Below, in pieces: positions 33,491 to 45,215 of a DNA stretch of 64,000 nt (position 1 is the first letter of the stretch; the number at the start of each line of letters is the position of its first letter). Source of the stretch: Opisthorchis felineus (lineage: Eukaryota; Platyhelminthes; Trematoda; Opisthorchiida; Opisthorchiidae); contig SJOL01006576.1 of assembly GCA_004794785.1 (NCBI GenBank), positions 69,360 to 133,359 on the forward strand. Direction: 5' to 3'. The translations under genes and the position numbers were made by a program. The notes under the pieces are model-generated. The model was not told the origin of the DNA. It saw nothing but the letters and a program-made list of their open reading frames with translations, and ran no database searches.

Positions 33491-36309
33491 TCAGTTGAAG
33501 ACCATCCCGTCCGATTATGGGTGGCTGACCAGTAGCGTGATTATTTCCCACTTAAACAGAATATAGCGTCACTCGTTCTTCAGTCACGCAGTGCGCATCA
33601 CACGGAACATGTTTAGTAGCTTCTCTATTGACGAATTCTCGAAAGACTTGCGGATTTTCTTTTCTGAACAATTCATTCATAGTTTGGTGGTAGTATGAAA
33701 GCATTTCAATCAATGTTTTACTTCATTCGCACATCTTATGTCATCACTGATGGGTTTCGATTGCTTGGATCCTACTTTTTCAGCCACACAAATGCCTTGC
33801 TCGCCAGATGATTTGAATAGATCATTCAAGGACAGTACTAATGATAATCCTCACTGCCGTCGATTGAAAACTTGAGGTTCGTTTAATTCACTGAAAGTAT
33901 GGTAAAACTGATGATGGCTTGCGCGAGCTTGGCCATCAGATTATGACCACAACCAAAAGGGATGGTGTGCAACATGTCATGAGATTGTCACGTTTTTAAG
34001 TAGCCCACTAGGATGAGTAAGTATAACTGAATATCGTTTCAAGGTATGTTGAATGATGAGGCACGTGACCCATAATCTCCTATCACACTTGAGGTGACTC
34101 GATCTGTTAAGGATTCTGTTGTTTGGAAACCTGGCCGGAAGCGGTTGAACCGCACTCCTGTTAAAGAAGCACAATGAGTGATGGTTGGGTAACTTTGAAA
34201 AACAACATGATTGAAGTGAATAGCTTCAAGGGCCACATCTGTTTGGAGTGGACAGGGGGGGGGTGTTTGGCGTCCATGGGACTTCTCTATGAGTTTTCCA
34301 CAAAGTCGTCTATTAATCAACTAATCAACTGACTCATAACATGCTGGTTGTTGACTTGGAGGGATGCGTCGCAATCCGTTCAGATTTTATTCTTACTCAT
34401 GTGCAGCGGAAAATGCACTTAATTTGTAGGCCTTCGTCGACTTATCGCTTGAATAGGATAATTTACGTCTCTCGAAGCCCAGCGTTTGGCTGAGCTTCCC
34501 CGATTTCAAAGGTAGACAGTTAATCGCCAGTTATGACGACATATTGATTGGTACCAACCTCACAATTGAGGGATGAAATTAGGTGTCCACTGACTCAAGT
34601 TTTTTTCCAGGAATCGATTGTACAAATTAGCCGGCCGTGCTAAATCGGTGACATCAATTAATCGACGAATGCGTTCACAGAAAATAGTTTATCACACGTA
34701 AAACCACGGTCTGTGTACATCAAGTGTACTGTTGTAGTACCTGAGGGCGAGCCACATAACCCTGCAAGCGACTCGGTCGATGTGTTTGTAGGTAGTCGAT
34801 CGAATGAACACTAAGGGAAGGTTCACATCTAGCTAGAATATTACGTTGCCTATGTGAGCAGCCCTGAGTACTCGTTTGGTCGCATTTTTTTTAAAGGCAT
34901 AGTCTAACGAATGTGCGACGACCATCTGGTTACGAAATAGCGAGTTGGTCTTTCTGATAGTCAGCAGAGTTAAAAAGCTAGTCAATCCGTTGAGGAACCA
35001 CAGTGGAACTTTTTCGGCCTGATTACCCGCAATCATGTGCGCCAGCTTCATACGCTCCCAGACTGGCTGAAATCGAGCTAGATTTTTCAATCGATTTTCA
35101 AAGAATAGGCCGGTTATTCTAGGAATTAGCGACCGATCTTAGTGATCAATAACGGAGAAAAATGGATGCAACTCTAAATGGAACAACGGACTAAATGAAT
35201 AATAAATGGGTTATGGCAACAGGATTTCATGATTTGTAAAGGATATTGCATTTAGTCACTAATTTTCATTACTCCAGCCATCTCCTACTGTCTTTCTTCG
35301 TGTTCGGAGTCTCAGGTGTCTGTTCACTTTTTTGGGCTTCGTGTATGTTGCGACTGAATAGGTTGTGTGAAGTGACTCTATCTCGTAAGTTGTGTCCCTT
35401 TTCGGTGTTATTCCAGACAAAATCGTTTGCAAATATGTCTAGATCCAATAAATAATCGAAAGAGGTACCGAATGACTGAATGAATGTGTGAGCTTAGCAA
35501 CAGATTCTTTCCTTTCGCCATTGTGACCAGCAACACACTCTATCCCGAGTTTATTCAATATGTTAGATGAAGCATACAGCTTCACCCGATTCAGATGGGT
35601 ACCGAAGTTGCAAGATGATGCGATCTCAGACGGGGGGGGGGAGAAACAGGATTGTTTTAGATAGACCTTGAAATTAGTTGTTCATCAGAGGATGGATATA
35701 TTAGTAGAAAATAGCTCACCTAACAAGAAGACCGTGAGACATATCCAAGCTAATGCACGTCGTTTCATCGCTGTTCTGGTATCACTGGTATTGCTCTTCA
35801 GAATCGGGGTTAGAACCTACTGAGAACAGTGTTTTTATAGTAGTGGTGCGTTTCTGAATGTCTGAGCATCTGTACGTAGAAATGACGTAATACACCATGT
35901 CATACAATAAGAAAAGAAAACGATCAGTCATGGTCTTGACGTTTGTGGAAGAACGAGGATTAAACCAGGTAGTCACTTGGGCTTTTAATGGTTACTTGGA
36001 GCACAGAGTGGAAGTGCACAGTAGATATGGCGGATTTCTTTAACGGAGTTATGATAGAAAACAGTTTGTGCAACTTAGCTGAAAGCATTTAAAATCACTT
36101 CCATTTGTCCGGGTGATTGGACTTATAGAAAATAGGCGCACGCCGGTGCAAGACTTGGCAAGTGTGACAGGTTCGGAACTGCTCACCAAGCTGTTTTTGT
36201 CACTCGGTCCGTCGTCACAATTTTCGAAACGGCATGACCGAGTGAAGATGGGTAGAAACTGAGAATCAACTGGATACACAGCTGTGCTAAAAAGCGACAC
36301 TTGACTAAC
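33491..36309. other. Unassigned DNA
   Basis: About 2.8 kb. An 85-codon minus-strand open stretch (34833-35090) reads as plausible protein but is unrecognised. Poly-G runs occur at 34255-34263 and 35632-35641. Confidence 0.3.
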
Positions 36310-36515
36310 CTTGATGTCCTCCGAAAAGTACCTGTACATATCATAGTCCGATGGACAGAAAGGCTCACAGTCACCATACGGTGTCACATGATGCTGAAAT
36401 GTAAAACTACTCTTATACAATGGTAAATCCCATGCATCCAGTTCATGCTGAATATTGCGAGCAATATTCAAACCGAGGATTGTATTGAAAACTTTCTTTT
36501 GAGTCCGGGACAGTG
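36310..36515 (-). CDS. Candidate internal exon, unknown protein
   Basis: I do not recognise this protein. The minus strand is open for 74 codons up to 36310, where AAG is followed by GTTAGT, a good splice donor in phase 0. The frame also happens to stay open through the putative intron to 36049. The encoded peptide is rich in aromatic residues and has a cysteine pair (GDCEPFCPSDYDMYRYF). A possible acceptor CCAG lies at 36516, but its polypyrimidine tract is poor and an in-frame TAA lies just upstream at about 36535. It could be an exon of a host gene, a pseudogene or chance. No neighbouring exon was identified. Confidence 0.3.
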
Positions 36516-39500
36516 CTGGTTCAGTTTTCAAATTTTACCAATATATTTATTAGCCAACTAAAACTGACTATCGGACTGTACTGTACATCTGTGAGTCCAG
36601 TGTAGCTTCAAGCAAAAAGGATCACCAGGTGACTGTTAAATTCGCTGTGTGGTCCATGTAGGCTGAAAGGAAAGGGCACTGACCTGCGACTGAAGCCACT
36701 CCATCATTGGCCTCATTTCTGATTTACTCAATGCTCCCTCCACTTTCCACTGTTTGTGATAATTTCGACATCGATCTCGTGGCACAGTAGCTACCGCTGT
36801 AACAAGACAGCTCTCCCGGATGATGACTGAAACTTGCCTGTGTCTTCGAAACTAGACGTTTGGGTAAATTGCCCTGTCGTCGTGTAGTTCTGTACCACAC
36901 CAAGATAACTAGATGGCTCCCTTGTGCAAACATCGATTGGTCCGATCGCCATGCTTGGCTAATTGGCTGAGGAACTTCACTGAGCGCGCTTATCCTGGAA
37001 GATGTGTTTTTCTTTCGTTTGAACTGCTTGTTTGTGGCCTGCTTGAAGCTGACCCAAGAGTTTGAGTTAATTAAACCGCTCAGCTTAAAAGATCTAAAAT
37101 GTTTAGAGTCTGATGAAGCATTGGGAGGTTTTCCAGCTAACCGAAAATGAAAAAATGATAAAAAACGAGCAAGGGATCATTTTGTTAGGACTACAAGTCC
37201 CACTCATTATGAAAGCGACCGGTAATTGTGTAATCTAGTAAATTTCCAAACTTGCAAGATGAAATTTAAGTGAATGTGCAAGGTCGTGACATGACTTTCC
37301 AGAACCAGTTCCAGCTATTGACAAGTTTGAGTGATACTTGAAGGTGAGGAAAATCGAAGAGTTCGAAGTGCCAATAAAACTTCGAGCCCAAATGAACAAG
37401 ACCGTTTGTTTGTCCACGTCGTTGGCTGAAGTAGCTTGGATAAATGTCTTGCCTAGTTCCGTTCATGTTATTCAAGGACGAAACCCCTGGGAGATATTTT
37501 GTCTCATAATTTATGTTACATGTTAATTCTTACACGTGAAGCTCTTTCATCCTTTACTTGGGCTGCAAGTGAACGTCTGGGTGATGCAGCGAGTCCGCTG
37601 AAGGTTCAAAAACTGCACTCTCTGGCACAAGTTATTCTAAATTCACGAAAGAATGATTTCACAAATGAGAAAATCTTCGTCACAGTAGAGTAGTTTGCAG
37701 GTTAGTGTGAGCCGTTACTGTACAGGTAAAGCGGAACATATCCGTGCAACTGTTGCATTGAGGATGAAACGGCCTGGTTATTTACGGACTGCATTTGCAT
37801 CCGGATAGGAATGGCTGACTAAATCCATAGTCGTAAGTCGGTGTGTGCCATGTAGCATTCAGTTATTGTTGCATCTATGCGACAATTTTACATGCTACTT
37901 CTTTTAGTTCATCGCTTCCTGTGTGCACATTTGAACTGTGCACGTGACAAGAAAAGATGCGGACCTGCTTGGGATGATGAAACTTCCATTGTTTTCGAGG
38001 CATTCAGTGTAGTTACACGCTGAAGTGGTTTATTTATTCGTTTGTGACCATCACTTGGCACAATCCAGGCAGCGTTATCGTAATTCTTCCGGGTGAACTT
38101 TTAGGTTGTGCTTGTCGGATAGCAGCACTAAGTCAAGTATAGGCTTCGCTTCGATGTGAAGTTCAGAGCCTGAGGGAACAATCGGGCCCATGTTGCATTT
38201 TCCTAGAGTTCTTCAATTATTGTGCAAACAGCGTGAATTAAAACTACGAGTTCAAAGGCAACTGCTGGATTAGGAACTTAGAGTGAGAACCTCAAGGGCC
38301 GGAAGACCAGCTGCACTCTTGTTACGAATTGTCCAGCGGTCGGTTCCCATCATCAGGTCCACTTATTTTCTTTGTGAACATGCTACACAAAGGTCACTCA
38401 CATGAGGGACCGAAAAACAGGGTGTGACAGTACAGTTACACCGGTTCCCCTGCATTACCACAGTGCAGCTGAACGGTAATGAAGTGTCGGTCGTGGATTA
38501 ACAATATGTCTCAGACAGCACAAAACAGCAGAAATATTTTATCACAGCTTCAACCAACGACGTGTACATTGTAAGACTAAAAACAGGTCAGTTAACTGCC
38601 GGATAGATGACTTGTTGATCTGCACTCACAGCAGCAACGATTTTATGTCCATACCGGTGGAAAGTGTGTGCTCGTGATGAACAAGACAGAAGCAATGTGG
38701 CTGTATGTTTAACCTCAATCCAGTTGCCCGAGTAGCGTGGATGCGGATATGATTTCACTAACGTCATTCTAATTAGCGGCAGCGCTTTGGATGGGATAGG
38801 AGCAAAGCTTTTCCATTGTTAGGGTAATCCCGCTAACTATTAATCCAATGATGAATTAGCCGGACGACCTCATAACCTTCCAGAAGGATGATCGGGACAC
38901 TTGTGCCGTATACATAGGAGCATACAATCATAGTATTTTGGATAAAATGATAGTCAGTCATGAGTGTAGCAAAGGCGTACTCAAGTCCGAATGATTGCAT
39001 ACCTTCAAAGTACGATACAGTGTGGTGTGGATGTGCTAATTTACATGCTATGTTTGATCTATGGTTAATTTTTTGTTATAATTTGGAGTTTGGTCAGCTA
39101 GGAAAATCATCAAAAATATTCGTCTGAATTTTCGAGCTGGATGGTGACAGTTGACGGAACTGCGGCATCTAAAAAACCGGGGTCACACGTTAGATTTCGA
39201 GTTTTTTGAAGTGATACGATCAATCCAATAACAGCCGCAAAGTTTCGATAACTGATTCAATTAGCAACCAAACTGAGCATCACATAAAACAATATAAACT
39301 TTATTTTTTGACTATGGATGGAAAAACCGGTAGCGATGCTAATTAACGCAACTCAGAAAGTTCTATCAAGGTGAAAGACAGCGACCGTCCTCAAAACAAC
39401 TTGTCGATTATTCTATGGCTCTAGAATAACTGCCCTATATGTATCCATTCGTCTGCTGGAGTTTACGCGGTTGCGTTTGCTTAACAAAGGTGTTGGAACT

Positions 39501-40212
39501 TTGAGTTTCTACGAATTTTTATGTTGTAAATATATAGGTATGCATATGTATACATCTATATTCACTTACACAATCAAACAACCGTTACTCAAACTTACCT
39601 GCGTTACTGGAATTTTTTTTGCAGCTTGAAAAATTTGAGATTTTTGACACTATTTGCGAATGCAACAACCCGCCTTGGAACTGACTGAAACGTCTGCTTT
39701 GTATCAAATTCTAGCTTTGTCATGCAAATCTGTTTTGAACCATACACCAAAATGGATATCTGGATGAAGTTTGTCCAAGGCTCATATATCTTACGCTCTC
39801 ATCACTGACACTCACATCACTTTGTGACTTGTATATAAATGCCGCGTCACTTCCTTTAGACAGCCGCTTCATAATCGTCTACATGGGGCCCAATAAAACG
39901 AAGGTACTAAGATACGTGCAATGAGCACCGAACAATGAATGCATCCAAGTGAATAAATTACTCACCACGCTTTCGGTAAGAGACTAATGTCGTGCTTAAA
40001 TTACGTATTTAGTCAACGGTGGCGCTAAAATATGGGCCAGCATCCATGTGACTAAGAATCGATGAGGAGAACGAGCGTTGGATGCCCATTTTATACTAAG
40101 TGAATCGATACTCGGTGACAAACAGCTGTACTGAGCTTGGTACGTCACTTCCACTCCTCAGGCTGGCACTTATGGATGCTGTTGTATTCTGGTACCGACA
40201 GACTTTTTACAT
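36516..40212. other. Unassigned DNA
   Basis: About 3.7 kb. From 37694 to 40200 there is almost no open frame above 60 codons on either strand, consistent with intron or intergenic DNA. An open stretch at 37499-37693 (plus) reads like protein, but has a poor acceptor and ends in a stop before a CAG|GTTAGT donor-like site. Confidence 0.35.
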
Positions 40213-40476
40213 CTACTGCGCAGTTCGACTCATAAAAAATGTGAGGCAGCTCAAGTAGACATGGCAGGTACACTGAATTTTACCATCCAGTTCAAACGTC
40301 CAAACGGATATTTGTAATGAATCTCGTGTCAGATGAAACTCCAAGTAATACCGCCGAAATTTTTTGACGATCAGTGACGACAATGCAGACAGCACATTCA
40401 CAAAGTATTGTATTATACACGGATTCTTTGAAGGCCCATACTCACGCGGACTCGAGTGCGCCTTTCGTGCACTCAT
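40213..40476 (-). CDS. Candidate small ORF, 87 codons, unknown
   Basis: An ATG in the context CAACCATGA starts an uninterrupted 87-codon frame ending in TAG. The protein has a basic N-terminus, a hydrophobic segment (YFVNVLSALSSLIV), a KKFRRYYLEF stretch and a late cysteine cluster (CTCHVYLSC). I recognise no family. It could equally be a single exon, since no splice partner is evident. A frame of this length can arise by chance in this composition. Confidence 0.25.
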   Translation of the reverse strand: MSARKAHSSPREYGPSKNPCIIQYFVNVLSALSSLIVKKFRRYYLEFHLTRDSLQISVWTFELDGKIQCTCHVYLSCLTFFMSRTAQ

Positions 40477-41011
40477 GGTTGATAATCACGCTTGCAAAAA
40501 ATGGCCCCCACATCTGATCTAAAATTCTTTGGCCACTTGCTTCCACGTCTTAGGGCCAGTAGGACTGATTTAGTGAAACTACCGGCCCAGGTGTTAATAG
40601 GCCGTCATACAAGTGCATATTGAACGTCACGGCACCTTGCATCACACGCATACCTTGGCCGCTTAATAGCTGTCCAGTATTGTGTCTCGTTCCTATATGC
40701 GGCTCCCGTCTGGCTCAAACCTCATCCTTCCTCTCCAGTATTTTGTGAGTTTGGTATTCAGGAGTACATTAGTCTATCATTCAGTTCAGCACAGCAACAG
40801 CACACACAGCACTGGTTATGAGGTTGGAATAAAATCAGAGACTTCTTATTTCGTGGTCAATGTTTTGGGTTAGTTCTGAGGTCATATAATGTTAATGCAA
40901 AAAGTAACCGCTAGGGGTAAAGTTGATGTGAGAAGTCTGAATTGGCATGACTTCGACTTGGTATACAGATGACCAGAAATCAGGTGAAGGAATTGTGGTA
41001 GACAACTGCAG
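40477..41011. other. Unassigned spacer
   Basis: About 530 bp; nothing recognised apart from one arm of the SINE target-site duplication (41003-41011). Confidence 0.4.
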
Positions 41012-41176
41012 AATAAAATAATTGTCATGTCACCCGACGGAAGCACGAGAGCTGATATCATGCCAGGTTGTCCAAGCTTAGATAGGGGCAGTCGGGATGC
41101 CGGGGTTGGACTCGAACCACGGACCTTCTGGTCGGTAATTTTCAGCCTCAACCACCGAGCTACCTCGAGCTGCCAG
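41012..41176 (-). mobile_element. Full-length tRNA-derived SINE with target-site duplication
   Basis: This is the clearest SINE in the window. On the minus strand it starts CTGGCAGCTCGAGGTAGCTC with A-box-like GTAGCTCGGTGGTTGAGGC, then B-box-like GGTCCGTGGTTCGAGTCC. The body ATCTAAGCTTGGACAACCTG and CTTCCGTCGGGTGACATGAC follows, with an AT-rich tail ending TTATTCTGCAG. On the plus strand CAACTGCAG (41003-41011) and CAATTGCAG (41177-41185) flank it, a 9-bp duplication with one mismatch. The length is about 165 bp. It sits a few bases beyond the stop codon of the Rab7 pseudogene, in the same orientation. Confidence 0.88.
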
Positions 41177-41188
41177 CAATTGCAGCGT

Positions 41189-41735
41189 TCAGAAGTCGTG
41201 GGGGCACGATTGCATCTGGTCTGGAAATTCGTTACAAAAGTCAACCTCGGTTTCTTGAGCCATTGCATCGCAAATCCCATGCTGGAATTTTCGGTTCACA
41301 TCGATTTCCTTAGTAGGACGGCACACAAAGGCGAACTGCCTTTTTTACATCACTCGCGCGCACTCTTTCTGTCACATCTCGGTCATGTATATCACACTTA
41401 GTTCCGATAACGAGACACCGAAAGTTCGCGAGGTCGCGCGGACTGGACTGAACGAGAAATTCGTCTTACCTGGAGTCGTATGCATTGAATGATGACATCG
41501 TGGACTGGAACGCACCACTAGGCACCTCCTCAGATTGCCACGCCGAATTTGTCCCACAGCTGCACAGTGGTTACTATTCCATCACCAGTTACGTGATGAG
41601 GGCGTCGAAGTCGACGATTGCATTGTATTGCTTACCGAATTTATGGGTTACATATCGCCTCACTAGGGACGGTTTTCCCACACCACTATTTGCTAAACTG
41701 CTGATTTTGAAAGGGATTTTCTTCCTTCTCGCCAC
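41189..41735 (-). pseudogene. Processed Rab7-like small GTPase pseudogene
   Basis: The minus strand encodes, across several frames and without introns, essentially a whole Rab7-like protein. RRKKIPFKIS and NSGVGKPSL cover the P-loop (GDSGVGKTS expected; 41671-41690), then RRYVTHKFGKQYNA. QLWDKFG stands for the WDTAG switch II motif. Then DEFLVQSSPRDLANF (strong Rab7 signature), IGTKCD for the NKxD motif (about 41391-41405), PTKEIDVN for the SAK region, and QETEVDFCNEFPDQ near the C-terminus. Rab7 controls late endosome and lysosome traffic. All four nucleotide-binding motifs are altered, there are in-frame stops (for example after DALIT) and frameshifts, and the prenylation cysteines are absent. 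The ATG is replaced (GTG near 41735). Confidence 0.86.
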
Positions 41736-41739
41736 GAGA

Positions 41740-42174
41740 CACTGGGCACTGGTTAATTAGTCACTTCAGCAGAATAGTAGCTTACACCATACCTATTATG
41801 ACCAGCATCCTGAAAGCCGGTGTGTTTGTCTGGATGATTGATTATTGGATTGGCGGGACTGGTCTAACAATGAAAATGCATTGCCACCATCGCATCGGCA
41901 GCTCCATCACTAATCAGAATGATGTCACTGAAACCAGATCCACATCCACGCTACTAGGACAGCTGGATTGGGGTCAGGCATGCACGCACAGTGCCTCCGT
42001 TTTGTCCGAAGTGGTTACACTCTTTTTACCGGTATGGACATACACTCGTTGTTGCCGTGAGTACTGGTGAACAAGATACCAATCCTACAGTTAAATAACC
42101 TGTATTTTGCCTTAGGCGTCACCGGTTGGCACCGCAAGTGAATATATTTCACGTAAACAAAACAAGCTACTCTT
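41740..42174. other. Unassigned DNA upstream of the Rab7 pseudogene
   Basis: A 90-codon plus-strand open stretch at 41798-42070 is unrecognised. It could include 5' UTR of the retrocopied mRNA on the minus strand, but nothing proves this. Confidence 0.3.
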
Positions 42175-42396
42175 AAGGTTGCTGAAAACTCTTCGACAAC
42201 CAACGAAGAGTTTCACCCTCCCTGGGGCTCGTCAGTTAGGCACAGTCCCCGAGTTTCCGACAACCTTATGTCCCACTTGAACCAAAATTGCATGAAATTC
42301 AACTAATACACTCATTTGCATGCCAATCCGGTTTTGACAGCAGAATCACGTGGAACCCAGCTGAATCTCTTGTATGCGATGTTCATACTCAACCGA
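42175..42396 (-). mobile_element. Foldback repeat family, copy a (minus)
   Basis: Starts AAGGTTGCTGAAAAC and contains the words CCCCGAGTTTCCG, CACTCATTTGCATGCCAA and GGAACCCAGCTGAATCTCT, in the reverse order and complement of copy b at 43556-43782. The far terminal repeat is decayed (TTCATACTCAACCG). About 222 bp, against 227 bp in copy b. Confidence 0.82.
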
Positions 42397-42397
42397 T

Positions 42398-42482
42398 AAT
42401 TAAAAACATTATAAAAGAGAGATTCAGCTGGACTCCAGGTGAGTCTCCGATCGAAAGCCAAAATGGTACGCAGATGAGTGTA
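42398..42482 (+). repeat. Foldback family, partial inverted unit
   Basis: Immediately after copy a the plus strand reads AAGAGAGATTCAGCTGGACT then CCAGGTGAGTCTCC and GCAGATGAGTGT, the complement of the last part of copy a. The two can therefore form a hairpin with arms of about 65-70 bp. Confidence 0.82.
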
Positions 42483-42984
42483 TGAGTCGGGAATTTAGCT
42501 TACTTTGGGTCTCCCTATTTAGGGTGTTCCGCTGTGACTCTACCCGGAAACGGGCCACCTGCCATATTATCATAGTGCACTCCAAACGTAATAGGCGCAA
42601 ATCGATAGCGAAAAGTCGAAAATGCTTTTAGCTTCACGAGGATCTCTTTAGTCATGCATTTTGCATTTTGCTGCGGGAACGAAATCTCTTACACCAATTA
42701 AATGTCAAGGCCACCTGATACGTGAAACGAAATACAGCCAACAACCAGCTGACTCCGAGTCAACTGTTGTTCAGTGAGTCACTGCTAGGACATATGGACA
42801 GCTGTACTGCTGCGCAAACTTAGGGACTCAATCGTTGTGAGCACCTAAATTAACTTTGTAGTCAGACTGTCGGTGGTGAAACCTTTCAATGAGTCAGTGG
42901 CTGGAGTGATTTTTGGGATCTCCAAATTGACGTCCACGGAAAGACTTCTCTGAATTCGGGAACTGCTCGCCAAAAACACTAAGT

Positions 42985-43112
42985 TGATTTTGATGGAAGA
43001 CTCAGCTGAATCCAGCTGAACTGAGTATGCTGTACAAGGCTGCCTCCTGTTTCGTTTTGTACGATATTCGAAAAATCGCAGTACATTTCTTGACGTAGCA
43101 CACCTATTAGTA
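42985..43112 (-). repeat. Foldback family, flank module (partial)
   Basis: GGAAGACTCAGCTGAATCC, GCTGCCTCCTGTTTCG and TTGTACGATATTCG align with 43425-43545 (GGAGACTCAGCTGAAG, GATGCCTCCTCTTTCAG, GGCACGATGTTCGAG). The TIR-bounded core is absent. Orientation is assigned by analogy with the copy d module, which is reversed. Confidence 0.7.
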
Positions 43113-43387
43113 ATCTGTTACGTCTTGAAACTTCTATTTTGTCCAGTGGGATGCGGAAGTTTACATTCTGATACGTGTTGTTAATCAGTGACTCACAGCC
43201 GGCATGAAAATGGAACTTTTCCAAACAACTAATCTTCAACCGCCAGGGGTTCTGGAAGTAAATATTTGTATGCAGGAGTAAAAACCGGTAAGTCAGAATC
43301 AGAATGTGACCTTGAGCTGTCTCCGAAGTAGCATGACTAAGTCCACCTAAGGGAAGTAGAAGCTGCCCTGTTAATAGTAAATTTTGT

Positions 43388-43548
43388 AGCGAAATACACC
43401 CATTTGCATACCAATTTGGTTTTGACAGGAGACTCAGCTGAAGCTCCCGTTTCTGATGTTTTAAGCAACTGAATGTGCTGCACCAGGATGCCTCCTCTTT
43501 CAGTTGGCACGATGTTCGAGATATTGCGATACATTGTGTAGACGTAAT
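43388..43548 (-). repeat. Foldback family, left arm and flank module beside copy b
   Basis: Begins CACCCATTTGCATACCAATT, then GGTTTTGACAGGAGACTCAG, then the module with TGCACCAGGATGCCTCCTC and CGATGTTCGAGATATTGCG. Its first 65-75 bp are complementary to 43574-43650 inside copy b, so this region and copy b form a large foldback. Confidence 0.82.
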
Positions 43549-43555
43549 ACCCTAC

Positions 43556-43782
43556 TCACAAGGTTGCTGAAAACACCATAAACGAGAGATTCAGCTGGGT
43601 TCCAGGTGAGTCTCACGTCAAAACCAAGTTGATATGCAAATGAGTGTTTCTTTAAGTTCGTGCAATTCGGGTTCAAGTAGAACATAAGGTTGACGGAAAC
43701 TCGGGGACTCGGCCTACTTGATGGGCCCAAAGAAGGGCGAAACCGGTCGTGGGCTGTCAAAGAGTTTTCAGCAACCTTGTGA
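43556..43782 (+). mobile_element. Foldback/MITE-like element, copy b, with 19-bp perfect TIRs
   Basis: The 227-bp unit begins TCACAAGGTTGCTGAAAAC and ends with its exact reverse complement, a 19-bp perfect terminal inverted repeat. It contains ACGAGAGATTCAGCTGG, CAGGTGAGTCTCACG, ATATGCAAATGAGTG and GGAAACTCGGGGACTCGG. Size, TIRs and lack of coding capacity fit a MITE-like non-autonomous DNA transposon. I see no convincing target-site duplication, so the superfamily cannot be assigned. Confidence 0.85.
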
Positions 43783-45103
43783 TTTGTGTACTACGTCTGT
43801 GGTAAATTATGTACTTAACTTGGATAGTGTTGCTAGAAAATGACTGAAGTGTTACTCTGTTCTCGTTGAGGCTATGACCTTGAAGGCTCGTGTTTGTTGG
43901 AGGATTGTCTCCGCTTTCTGCGCTGTCCGTGGTTTCGAATAGCACAAGGAAGCTTTCGTGTATCGTTTAAAATTCTGATAGAGAATTTCAGTTTGGAAAG
44001 ATCGTTATGCTGCCGTACATCGTCGACCAATGCAGCCCCTAATTCCTGCCCCTGTGGTTCACTTTAAACTACAGTAACCAGCGGCTTCAAAACGAATTTT
44101 CTTCCGGAGAACAGGCAGCCGTAAGATTTGCAGATGTTCTACGAACATTTACCAAACACCTTCACCCGCTCACCTGATTTTCAGTATCCGTTTATCTCAA
44201 CTCTATAACCAGCATTGGTCACCGACAAACTTGAAGCACCAGGCCGTTCTTATTCATTGTTCAAATGTACGCATGTTTATTTGTTGAGCAGATCCACCTG
44301 CATTCACCGTGCGCTGTTGAGATGGCGTTTGACGTCAATAGCCTACTTGTCAGGAGATTAGTCCGAATATGATTACAACTCAGAACATCGACTGCCGACA
44401 AACCCCACTTGGAGTCGGATTAAGTGCTTTTCAATTTTGGTGTAGATGAATCGAAATAATATTGTCAAGACAGCAGAATGACTGTTCAAGCGAACAACAT
44501 ATGAGAATAAAGTCGACAATTCTACAAGGACACATAATGCAGCTTTGTTTGTTGGGAATTCAAACAAACGTAAAATGACTGGTTAGGATAAAAAACCCAC
44601 TCCATAGGCTCTGGAAGCGTTTTCACTTTACCAAATTCTCGAAAAGAAAACTGTTTGCCTTTTCGGTAGACGGCTGTGTACACAGCAACTTTCGCTATTC
44701 GTATGTTCGCTGAACGAAAGAAAGTGCGCATTCTGTGTGTTCACCCTGAGACAATTAATTCTTTACAGTGAAACGAAATTTCTTAGACCGTTCACTAGTA
44801 TATTCCGTCAGGAGAATTTGTCCTCGCCTTTCGCCTGAGCGAACTTCTGATATATGTGACCTTTAGCAATTCTGACAGGCAGTTCGTACGTTATCCCAAA
44901 ACAAATGAATAATTTTAATAGACTATTCTGTTCGGTCTGTTCTCACATTCTCCACTAACTTTGGGATGAATACGCATTCGGGCGTAACCGATGAGCTCCG
45001 CAGGTGGTTGCCTGTTGGAAAACTAATTAAGTTACGCGTGGATAGAATCAGTTGCGCCTAAGGAAAATACAACTGCCCATATTATTGCAGCAGAACGTTA
45101 GTT
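43783..45103. other. Unassigned DNA
   Basis: About 1.3 kb. A 69-codon minus-strand open stretch at 44522-44731 is coding-like but unrecognised. Confidence 0.35.
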
Positions 45104-45215
45104 TGGCTGTAGAGTAGTGGGTAACATCGCACACTACAGTTTCGGTGATCCAGGTTCGAAACCCACATAGTCGTGTTTGAATTGGTTTCCCACCCCAATC
45201 TGGATAGTCCACGAA
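45104..45215 (+). mobile_element. tRNA-like SINE (second type)
   Basis: A-box-like TGGCTGTAGAGTAGTGGGTA (45104-45123) and a near-consensus B box AGGTTCGAAACCC (45152-45164), followed by TTTGAATTGGTTTCCCACCC. The best example of the second tRNA-like type here. The cloverleaf is not complete enough for a functional tRNA. Confidence 0.55.

Noticed and set aside
34833..35090. 85-codon minus-strand frame with protein-like composition
   Set aside because: No motif recognised, no true ATG start and no splice support.
29965..45215. Functional tRNA genes at the tRNA-like boxes
   Set aside because: The boxes are present but acceptor and anticodon stems do not pair convincingly; they look like SINE heads.
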